From NCBI GenBank assembly GCA_035528235.1, contig DATKZB010000357.1, forward strand, positions 1 through 21,356: a stretch of 21,356 nt of DNA, in the 5' to 3' direction. Origin of the DNA: DATKZB01 sp035528235. GTDB taxonomy: Bacteria > Planctomycetota > Phycisphaerae > FEN-1346. The translations under genes were made by a program, and so were the position numbers. Shown piece after piece: positions 1-7,343 of the stretch. The notes beneath the pieces were generated by a model that did no database searches, had not been told where the DNA came from, and saw only the letters and a list, made by a program, of their open reading frames with translations. Position 1 is the stretch's first letter; the number at the start of each line of letters is the position of its first letter.

Positions 1-869
<869 letters not shown>

Positions 870-939
870 ACAGTTCTCCCTGACTAGAGCGTTCTAAGAT
901 TGCGTATTCACACTACGGCTCCGTGACTCGCCAATTGAT

Positions 940-1155
940 GGGTGGCATGCCCGCGGCATCCGTTCCGCGGGCATGCATGCCCACGCAAAGGCGAGCATTT
1001 TGCATCCACCGCTGTAGCGCGGGGGTTTATCCCCCGCGGTCGTGGGGCTTAGGACATGTGGCGCGGGGGGTAAACCCCCGCGCTACAAGTCATGCTCCGG
1101 CGCCCGGTTGCGATTCACGATGCAAAATGCTCAAGGCGGCGTGGGCATGCCACCC
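940..1155. repeat. Nested imperfect palindrome of about 215 bp
   Basis: Several inverted-repeat pairs nest around one centre. GGGTGGCATGCCC (940-952) matches GGGCATGCCACCC (1143-1155). GCATGCCCACGC (975-986) matches GCGTGGGCATGC (1139-1150). GAGCATTTTGCATC (993-1006) matches GATGCAAAATGCTC (1119-1132). The 26-base arms 1013-1038 and 1062-1087 sit inside. The left arm also carries its own 12-bp hairpin (945-956 with 965-976, 8-base loop). There is no coding capacity. It looks like a non-autonomous repeat, possibly one repeat inserted into another, because the spacers around the inner core are unequal (6 and 31 bases). Confidence 0.85.
1013..1087. repeat. GC-rich palindromic repeat, copy 1 (TGTAGCG...CGCTACA)
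   Basis: Two 26-base arms (1013-1038 and 1062-1087) flank a 23-base centre. The arms are identical in sequence to those of the copy at 21280-21356, while the centres are unrelated. Each arm can also fold alone into an 8-bp stem, CGCGGGGG with CCCCCGCG, and a 5-base loop. The arms pair over 26 bases with one T:G mismatch, and the other copy has the same mismatch. Such short palindromes are common between planctomycete genes (recalled, not searched). Confidence 0.9.
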
Positions 1156-1195
1156 GGCTAGCCTCTACTTGAGTTGTAACAGAGCACTACGGCTC

Positions 1196-1225
1196 TTGCG
1201 CAGCAGGTCGGGGGACCCACCGCGC
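1196..1225. repeat. Decayed copy of the GCGCGGTGGGT hairpin repeat
   Basis: Bases 1211-1225 (GGGGACCCACCGCGC) are identical to 19772-19786, the right half of an intact hairpin. Bases 1196-1210 match the left half less well: TTGCGC is kept, but substitutions in GGTGGGTAC weaken the stem. It lies just downstream of the DUF4159 stop on the minus strand. It is most likely a degenerate member of the family at 19698-19786. Confidence 0.65.
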
Positions 1226-1252
1226 GGCACGTATCGCGCCCGACGTCACCGG

Positions 1253-2797
1253 TCACTGCTGGACGGCATAGCACAGGACGTTCACGGCCAGCCGGCGGGC
1301 CGAGACGGCGTCCAAGGCGTTCGCATAGGGGTCGTGGACGCCCTTGAGCATGCCGAGGGCATCGGTGGGCGAGTAGACGACCGCCGCCCGATCGCCCACG
1401 AAAACGGCCTCCAGGTCGACCTGACGCTGGCGGTGGGTCCCCGCGCCGCTCACTTTTTCGATATCGTAGAGCGAGTGATACAGACCGTGGTCGGCCGGCA
1501 CGGGCTTCAGCGGCCGGTCGGGCAGCAGCCTGGCGATGAGCGCCCGGGCCTCGCGGTCGAACTTGGCGTAGCCGGACGTGTTGTTGATGAACAGGAACCC
1601 GCCCGCCCGCAGGTGCCGCTGAAGGGCCTCCACCTGGACGTCGGTCAGGCCGGGCTCGCCCATGCCGGTCATGATGACGACGGGCGTCTCGGCCAGTTGG
1701 GCGACGTCGGCATCGACGGGTTTCACGTCGTACGCCACCGGGATACTGGTCCGCATGGCGGCGAGGCGGATGAGTTGGTACAGGCTGTTCGGGTCGGGGT
1801 TCCAGTCGCCCTGGTGGCGCAGGAGGCCCAGTTGCAGCGCGGCCCGGCGCTCGGGCTGGGTGCCCTCAATCTTGCGGGTGTTGGCCTGGGTCTTGGCGAA
1901 GTTGCGTTCGGCCGAGACGTACGCCACCAGGTTGATGCCCATCCGGATGGCATCGGCGGGCATCAGCGCCATCGTGGCCTGCGGCTTGGCGTTGCCCCGG
2001 CGCGGCGCCGGCGGCGCGAAAAACTCGTCCCAGCCGCACGTCATGTCGTACGGGCTCAGCAGGACGGCGGTCCGCGCCGCCACGTTCAGGCCGAGCATCT
2101 GGGGCGGACTCTCGAACTTGCTCCGCGCCCCGTCCACGATCTTGAAGTAGTTGACGTTCTGGTACGGGTAGTACCCGCGGAAGACCGGGTGGTCGAGTTG
2201 CAGGACGTCGAACTTACGCTTCGGGAACATCGACGCCACCTCGGCCTTGAACGAGGCGGCGAACTCCGGGCTGCCCAGCGCCGCATCGCCCAGCAGCGTC
2301 CCGCCGTCGAGAATGTATTCCCGCAGGGCATGACGCTGCTCGGCACTCAGCGTAAACGGCTCGTACCCCGTGACGTACAGCAGCGGAATCTCGCACTTCT
2401 TGTTCGCCTTGTACATGGCCACCAACTCGTCGAGAGACAGGATCGTGTGGCCGTACCAGGCGTCGAGTTGCTGGCGGACGCGGCGGAGCAGGCTGTCGAC
2501 GTCGCCCGGGTTGGGCGTGTAATCCTGCACGGTGCCGTACGCCAGTTTGGCGACGAACAACGGCGGCGAGGGTTCCTGCTTGGGCTCGGACCGCCTCAGC
2601 GGCACGGCCGGCAACGGCAGCGGCGGCATACCTTCGGCCGCGGTCTGGCGCTGCGGGTCCTGCTTGGGCGGCGGCCCGATCGTCCCCAACTGGCGCTCGG
2701 CCCCGGCCGCGACAGACCCCATGAGCATCGCCGCCAACAGGCCCGCTATCACCCAGAGCCCGCCATCCCGTACGCTGTGCCTGCGCGTGGAGTCCAT
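1253..2797 (-). CDS. Secreted or anchored protein with two tandem DUF4159 domains
   Basis: This 514-residue product has an N-terminal hydrophobic segment (about 13-32) suited to export or anchoring, then a proline-rich linker (about 40-78). Domain 1 (about 80-305) begins FVAKLAYG and contains LLYVTGYEPFTL and YILDGGTLLGD. Domain 2 (about 320-512) begins DWNPDPNSLYQLIR and contains VVIMTGMG and HLRAGGFLFINNTSG. Both carry the DUF4159 pattern; this family has no assigned biochemical activity and is thought to have an amidotransferase-like fold. Most family members I recall have one domain, so the tandem form is notable. The ATG overlaps the stop of the upstream gene (TAATG), with AAGGAGG 6 bases before it, which fixes the start and indicates translational coupling. 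It is the last gene of the eight-gene operon. Confidence 0.9.
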   Translation of the reverse strand: MDSTRRHSVRDGGLWVIAGLLAAMLMGSVAAGAERQLGTIGPPPKQDPQRQTAAEGMPPLPLPAVPLRRSEPKQEPSPPLFVAKLAYGTVQDYTPNPGDVDSLLRRVRQQLDAWYGHTILSLDELVAMYKANKKCEIPLLYVTGYEPFTLSAEQRHALREYILDGGTLLGDAALGSPEFAASFKAEVASMFPKRKFDVLQLDHPVFRGYYPYQNVNYFKIVDGARSKFESPPQMLGLNVAARTAVLLSPYDMTCGWDEFFAPPAPRRGNAKPQATMALMPADAIRMGINLVAYVSAERNFAKTQANTRKIEGTQPERRAALQLGLLRHQGDWNPDPNSLYQLIRLAAMRTSIPVAYDVKPVDADVAQLAETPVVIMTGMGEPGLTDVQVEALQRHLRAGGFLFINNTSGYAKFDREARALIARLLPDRPLKPVPADHGLYHSLYDIEKVSGAGTHRQRQVDLEAVFVGDRAAVVYSPTDALGMLKGVHDPYANALDAVSARRLAVNVLCYAVQQ

Positions 2798-2810
2798 TAC
2801 CGGCCTCCTT
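2797..2810 (-). promoter_or_regulatory. TAATG stop/start overlap with a strong Shine-Dalgarno
   Basis: The stop codon of the upstream gene (2797-2799) and the ATG of the DUF4159 gene (2795-2797) share base 2797. AAGGAGG lies at 2804-2810, inside the end of the upstream gene. This arrangement normally couples translation of the two genes and decides the DUF4159 start. Confidence 0.85.
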
Positions 2811-3687
2811 CCGATTGGCCGCCCTTGGACTCGGCGGCCTTGGGTTGATCCGGCCCGCTCGCGTTCCGGGACCCCTTGAGCACGACGGGGCCGATGCGCG
2901 AGCCGTCCGGGTTTACCGCAACGATTCCGGCGACAGGAGTTGGTATCTTGACGGTGTTCAAGTTAGCCTCCGGCCGGTCTTTGGTCAACGCTATTCCCCC
3001 GAGGTGCCGGGCGTAGCAGACCCGCTTGTCGCGGTACTGTTTCTCGTAGAGGCGTTCGCGGATCAGGGCGTAGTACGGGCGTTCCTGGTACGGTACCCAG
3101 GTGTGCTCGTCGGGGTTCTCCCAGTGCCATCGGTCGATGCGCCAGACCCACTCCCCCTCCTTGTATCCGCCGCCCACGAACGGTCGCATCCGCAGTGTCA
3201 TCACCAGCAGCGCGGCATGCTGGATGTTGCCCCGGACGTCGAGCACCCACATGTCGTCGGCGAACGCGCTGAACTGCTTGTTGCCCAGTTTCGCGAAGAT
3301 GGCCTTGCGCGACGCCTCATCCAGCGGCGGGTCGCCCTCGTAATCGCTCTCGGGCACCGTGGCGTCCCACCCCGCGACGGTGCCGCCGGACGCCGTCTCC
3401 AACTGGAGGTCGTACCGGCCGGGCACCGGCAAGCCCTCGATGGCAATCCGGTTCCCGTCGACCTTGCCTTCGTGCAGCCGGCCATACAGGCCGATGTCGT
3501 GGACCTTTCCCTGGCTGTCCTTGAGGCGCTGGACGCTGCGCTGGACGGCCCACACCCGTTTGATCGGGTCCGTCGCCTCAACCACCGCGCGGATGCCGCC
3601 GGCTCGCGCCGCCGCCGGCACCAGCACCGCCGCCAGCGCGGCCAGCACGAGTCGCCTGCGACCGGAACGGGCTGTCGGTCCGTACAT
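2797..3687 (-). CDS. Secreted protein of unknown family in the MoxR operon
   Basis: This is a 296-residue product whose family I do not recognise. A Sec-type signal peptide is clear (basic RSGRRR, hydrophobic LVLAALAAVLVPAAA, then ARA before GG at about residue 27). The segment after it (about 30-125) could be beta-rich, with GLYGRLHEGKV and LPVPGRYDLQL reminiscent of carboxypeptidase-regulatory-like domains. The middle is rich in aromatic residues (WVWRIDRWHWENPDEHTW, then YQERPYYALIRERLYEKQY, about 175-220). The tail (about 265-296) is charged and low-complexity. An open frame extends upstream to 3819, but that part overlaps the preceding gene. The ATG at 3687, just before the signal peptide and 17 bases after the upstream stop, is the likely start. 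It is flanked in the operon by the cyclase-fold protein and DUF4159, so it probably works with them outside the membrane. Confidence 0.85.
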   Translation of the reverse strand: MYGPTARSGRRRLVLAALAAVLVPAAARAGGIRAVVEATDPIKRVWAVQRSVQRLKDSQGKVHDIGLYGRLHEGKVDGNRIAIEGLPVPGRYDLQLETASGGTVAGWDATVPESDYEGDPPLDEASRKAIFAKLGNKQFSAFADDMWVLDVRGNIQHAALLVMTLRMRPFVGGGYKEGEWVWRIDRWHWENPDEHTWVPYQERPYYALIRERLYEKQYRDKRVCYARHLGGIALTKDRPEANLNTVKIPTPVAGIVAVNPDGSRIGPVVLKGSRNASGPDQPKAAESKGGQSEGGR

Positions 3688-3704
3688 CGTCACCAGTCGC
3701 CTCG

Positions 3705-4787
3705 CTATCGCTGATACGCCGGCAAATAGTGCATGTAGACCTCCAGGGCCATGGCCGCGAGGCCTGTGGAGTAGCACCGCGCCGGCCCGTTGTACGTCTC
3801 CTCCACGTAGCCGAGCCAACTGCCGTCGGGCTGCTGGTTCTCCAGAAGGGTCCGCCGCACCTTCGGATGCCAGTTAGCCCAGCGACTGCCCCCGGCCTGG
3901 AAGTGGGCCTGCATGGCGTAATACGTCATGTACCAGAAGTACGCGATGCCGGGCTCGCAGTTCGCCTTGGCCAGGAAGTCGAGCCCCTGGGCCACAGCCC
4001 GGTCGTCGAAGGCACCCAGCAACTGCATGCTGAGCAGCCCGGCCGCCGTCCGGGCCGGGGCCGGCGGACCGCCGGGCTGATAGCCGAACCCGCCGGCCGG
4101 CGACGCACAGGCGCGGACGTACTTCAGGGCGTTCTCGATCGTCTCCTTCGGCACGTCCAGCCGGGCGTTCATCGCCGCCCGCAACGCCACGATCTGCATG
4201 ACCGTCACGCTGAGGTCGGCGTCCGCCGGCACCGGCTGGTAACGCCAACCGCCCAGCGGCGACTGGCTCTTGATGATGAGGTCCACGGCCTTGCGCACGC
4301 TGCTGCGCATCGCGAGCGACGGAATGAACCCATGGGCCTCGGTCAGGGCCAGCGTGGCCAGGGCGTGCTCGTACATCGGACCGTTCGACGGGTTGGGCGA
4401 CATATACAGGCCGTTGGGCTGTTGCGTCGCCAGGAGGTAGTTGACCCCCCGGTCCACCACGTCGCGGTACGGCCCGCGTCCCGGCACGTGCCCCCGCCCG
4501 AGGAACGCGAGCAGGCAGATCGCGTTGACGCCGTTGTTCGAGCCCAGGGCGCACGGCCACGACCCGTTGGGCCGCTGTTGCTGCTGGAGGTACTCGATGG
4601 CCCGGTCGACCGACGCCTCGACGCGGGCCATCTCCTGCGGATCGGGCAGCAGGTCCTCGGCCGCCGGCTGACCCCGGACCGGCCCGGCGGCCAGAGCGGC
4701 GACCAGCATCGCGCCCAGCAGCGCAGTCGCCAGCCTGCCCGCCGCCCGCCTCGGGCGATCATCGGCCTGCCGGCTCTCAGATGACAT
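3705..4787 (-). CDS. Secreted prenyltransferase/squalene-cyclase-fold repeat protein
   Basis: A 360-residue product. Residues 1-40 form a long signal peptide (basic RPRRAAGR, hydrophobic ATALLGAMLVAALAAG, then VRGQ). The rest consists of alpha/alpha-toroid repeats with QW-like motifs: QQRPNGSW (about 70-77), TQQPNGLY (about 121-128), QSPLGGWRY (about 165-173), SPAGGFGYQ (about 229-237) and NQQPDGSW (about 317-324). I see no DxDD protonation motif of squalene-hopene cyclases and no obvious prenyltransferase zinc site, so it is more likely a structural or binding toroid than a terpene enzyme. The start at 4787 is preferred because GAGAGGGG lies a few bases upstream and the signal peptide follows. 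An upstream in-frame start at 4841 would add 18 charged residues. It sits 108 bases after the vWA protein and 17 bases before the next gene. Confidence 0.9.
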   Translation of the reverse strand: MSSESRQADDRPRRAAGRLATALLGAMLVAALAAGPVRGQPAAEDLLPDPQEMARVEASVDRAIEYLQQQQRPNGSWPCALGSNNGVNAICLLAFLGRGHVPGRGPYRDVVDRGVNYLLATQQPNGLYMSPNPSNGPMYEHALATLALTEAHGFIPSLAMRSSVRKAVDLIIKSQSPLGGWRYQPVPADADLSVTVMQIVALRAAMNARLDVPKETIENALKYVRACASPAGGFGYQPGGPPAPARTAAGLLSMQLLGAFDDRAVAQGLDFLAKANCEPGIAYFWYMTYYAMQAHFQAGGSRWANWHPKVRRTLLENQQPDGSWLGYVEETYNGPARCYSTGLAAMALEVYMHYLPAYQR

Positions 4788-4895
4788 CACGTCCCCTCTC
4801 GGGCCCGTACGCCTCACGTGCCCTTCGTTCCGGTTGAACACCCCCTGCCGGCCGCAGTTCCGAACCGATCGGCCGCGCCCCGGCCCGGCCGCCGC

Positions 4896-7325
4896 CTACG
4901 CCAGCCCCGACATGCGGCGGGCGAAGACGTCCGTGCAATACAGCATAACCAGCAACACGAGCATGACCCAGTTGTCCCAGAGTTCCTCCTCGTGGGCCCG
5001 GTGGATGGTAACGGGTTCGCCCGTGAGTTTCGTGGCCAGTTGCTCGATGGACTCCAGTTCAATCAGGTCGCCGCCGCTGAGTTCCGCCAGCGTGCCGAGG
5101 GTGTCGCGGTCGACGTCGGGCCGCACGAGTTCCCGTCCCGACTCGGCCACGCGGAGGCCCGCCGTGACGGTCGTGCCGCCGTCGTCGGTGTAGGCCACCT
5201 GGTACTCGCCGACGGCCCGCGCGGGCCACAGGCCGCAGAAATGACCGGCCTGGGCGGCCCGCTCCAGGACCACCGTCTGGGTCGATTCGCCCCAGACCAC
5301 GCGGGCCTCGATGCGCGACCGGTCCAGCGGCCGGCCGTCGGCGGTCACGGCGTGGACCTCGATGGACACGTTTTCGCCCACCTCGACGCGGGCCGGGTGC
5401 ACCTCCATCCACGTCGCCTCGCTGCTCCGGTGCTTGGCCCGGGCCACGTGCCGCAACGCCTGGCCCCAGAACCGGTAGAACAGGTGGTCGCCGATGTTCC
5501 GCCGCCAACGGTACGTGGCGTCGGTGCCGATGAACAGAACGCGTCCCGCCCCGGCGAAGTGCTCGGCCAGCAGCGGCCGCTCGACGTTGACGGTCTTGAC
5601 CTGGGCCAGGACCGTCGCCCCGGGGGCCGCCTCGGTGGCCGCGGCCGCCCAGTAGAACGGCGGCATGCGGCTCCAGACGCCACGGTTCCGCGACGCGCTG
5701 TCGTACAGCCTGAGCGCCGGATGAATCGACCCGCCCGCCGTCACGACCATCTGGAACCGGTCGAACGCCGGCGGCTCGATGCCCGGCCGGTCGCCGTTCC
5801 GGACGCCGTCGCCGGTCTCGATCCGCACCGGCAACAGCCGCCCCAGCGGCCCGTCGGCGAAGGCGTGCGGCATACCCACCGGACCGGCCTGCACGACCAG
5901 CCCCAGCCCGTCTTCCTCGACGGCCTTGGCGAGTTGTTCCTGGATGCGCAGCGGCAGGAGCGCCGGCGTCACGTCGCCCAGGATGACGACGTTGTACTCG
6001 GCCAGGCCGGCGGCGTCCTCCGGCAGCCGGGCCGCCTTCGGCAGGTCGGCCGCCGGCACACCATCGCCCCGCAGGCGGGCCTCCATCACCAGGGTCACGT
6101 CCAGCCCGTGGTCGCGGCGCAGGGCGTGGTCGAGAAAGCGGAAATCCCACCGCGGGTACCCCTCCAGGTACAGCACCTTCCATCGCTGCTCATCCACCTC
6201 GATGGCCACGCCGAAACGGTTGTTGGCCTGGACCTGTTCCTCGGCCTGGGGCACCGCCTCGACGGTCAGCAGGCGGGTGCCCGGCTGGTCGGCCGTGAAG
6301 TTGAGTTGCACCTGCTGGCGCTGGCCGCCGGCCAGGACCACCTCGCCCTTGTCGAGTTCCTTGTCGCCTTCGAGCAGCCGCACGACCACCCGCCGGCCGT
6401 CGAGACCGTGACTGCCGATCGTCGCGATGACGACCGCCGTGTCCTGGCGGGCCACCTGGACCGGGGCCAGGGCGTCGAGGATGGCGACGTCGATGGGCGG
6501 CGTCGGGCTGCCCACCGGTATCGCCCACACCGGCGCCCCGCCGGTGTCGGCCGAGACGGCCTGGTGCCGCCGGATGACGCGGACCGGGTCCGGCCCCGTC
6601 GTGGCCCGGCCGTCGGTCAACAGGACGATACCCGCCAGACGCCGGCCGGCGGCGTCGGCGATGGCGCCCTCCAGGGCGCCGCCCAGGTCGGTGTCGCCGC
6701 GGTCGGTGTCGCGCCCGGCGTCCTTGCCGGCCGCCTTCTCGCCGGCCTCGGGCGCGCCGGAGGCCACCCGCCGCGCGAACCGCAGCGGCCGCACGTCAAA
6801 CCGTTCCCGGAGCGGATCGATGAGGCCGTCCTTCTGGTGCGCGAGCACCCGCTGGAGCAGTTCGGCCCGGCTCAGGTTGACGATGTCGCGGCGGACCTTG
6901 GCATCGACCTTGGGCGGCGATCCGTCGGCCGGCCGGGCCACCATACCCGCCGCCACCGCCAGGTCGGCCAGGTGCGGCCCGTCGTACGGACCGACGGGCA
7001 GGTCCATGCTCGCCGACTCGTCGACGGCCCACGCCAGCACCGGCTTCTGCGTCACCGGTTCCTCCAGCCGCACGTACGGCCCCCCCAGCACGATGACCAG
7101 CAGGAGCAGGATGCCGATGCGGCAGGCCGACAATAGCGCCCGCAGCGACGGCGCCACGTGCGAGAGGCTCCGCCGATGGCGCAGCACGATGGCCACCGCG
7201 ATGGGCACGAGCAGGACGAGGCCGATCCAGAACAGCCACGGCCGGGCAAACGACCACTCGACCTCGCCCAGACGGGCGGTGAGTGTGTCGCTGACGCCCA
7301 CCATCTTGAGCAACCAACCGATCAT
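4896..7325 (-). CDS. Membrane vWA protein with amidotransferase-like domain
   Basis: This 809-residue product has two N-terminal membrane segments (about 29-49 and 63-83). A vWA domain (about 94-275) follows with an apparently complete MIDAS: D102, S104 and S106 in DESASM, T212 in GDTDLGGAL, and D238 in LLTDGR. A beta-rich linker spans about 280-380. A Rossmann-like, glutamine-amidotransferase-like domain (about 380-630) begins WKVLYLEGYPRWDFRFL and has no evident catalytic Cys-His-Glu set. An Ig-like segment (about 640-727) and a C-terminal membrane helix (about 784-802) complete it. The in-frame open reading extends far upstream to 10130, but that is antiphase reading through the preceding gene. 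The ATG at 7325 overlaps that gene's TGA (ATGA) and follows GGGAGGGAAGG. It likely binds a divalent metal and partners with MoxR and the other vWA proteins. Confidence 0.92.
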   Translation of the reverse strand: MIGWLLKMVGVSDTLTARLGEVEWSFARPWLFWIGLVLLVPIAVAIVLRHRRSLSHVAPSLRALLSACRIGILLLLVIVLGGPYVRLEEPVTQKPVLAWAVDESASMDLPVGPYDGPHLADLAVAAGMVARPADGSPPKVDAKVRRDIVNLSRAELLQRVLAHQKDGLIDPLRERFDVRPLRFARRVASGAPEAGEKAAGKDAGRDTDRGDTDLGGALEGAIADAAGRRLAGIVLLTDGRATTGPDPVRVIRRHQAVSADTGGAPVWAIPVGSPTPPIDVAILDALAPVQVARQDTAVVIATIGSHGLDGRRVVVRLLEGDKELDKGEVVLAGGQRQQVQLNFTADQPGTRLLTVEAVPQAEEQVQANNRFGVAIEVDEQRWKVLYLEGYPRWDFRFLDHALRRDHGLDVTLVMEARLRGDGVPAADLPKAARLPEDAAGLAEYNVVILGDVTPALLPLRIQEQLAKAVEEDGLGLVVQAGPVGMPHAFADGPLGRLLPVRIETGDGVRNGDRPGIEPPAFDRFQMVVTAGGSIHPALRLYDSASRNRGVWSRMPPFYWAAAATEAAPGATVLAQVKTVNVERPLLAEHFAGAGRVLFIGTDATYRWRRNIGDHLFYRFWGQALRHVARAKHRSSEATWMEVHPARVEVGENVSIEVHAVTADGRPLDRSRIEARVVWGESTQTVVLERAAQAGHFCGLWPARAVGEYQVAYTDDGGTTVTAGLRVAESGRELVRPDVDRDTLGTLAELSGGDLIELESIEQLATKLTGEPVTIHRAHEEELWDNWVMLVLLVMLYCTDVFARRMSGLA

Positions 7326-7343
7326 GGCGCCGCCTTCCCTCCC
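7322..7343 (-). promoter_or_regulatory. ATGA stop/start overlap with purine-rich ribosome binding site
   Basis: The stop TGA (7322-7324) of the DUF4175-like gene overlaps the ATG (7323-7325) of the vWA gene by four bases in all. GGGAGGGAAGG at 7333-7343 is a strong site inside the end of the upstream gene. It decides the start of the vWA gene against a much longer open frame and suggests coupled translation. Confidence 0.85.

Larger units (their letters stand above)
870..1252. other. Intergenic region rich in palindromic repeats
   Basis: No gene is supported in these 383 bases. The region holds a nested palindrome (940-1155), a GC-rich 75-base palindrome at its centre (1013-1087), a small hairpin with 5-base arms at 1181-1185 and 1192-1196, and a decayed hairpin repeat (1196-1225). 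It separates the DUF4159 gene from the second MoxR gene, so it should contain the promoter of the latter. I found no convincing -35/-10 pair near 870-930. No hairpin followed by a T-run is visible on the minus strand. Confidence 0.8.

Noticed and set aside
923..2848. 641-residue plus-strand open frame and several similar long plus-strand frames (for example 4818-7136, 7514-9637, 11458-13581, 17642-19507)
   Set aside because: They lie exactly opposite well-supported minus-strand genes, are rich in Arg, Gly, His and Val without recognisable domains, and arise because stop codons are rare in the antisense frames of GC-rich genes.
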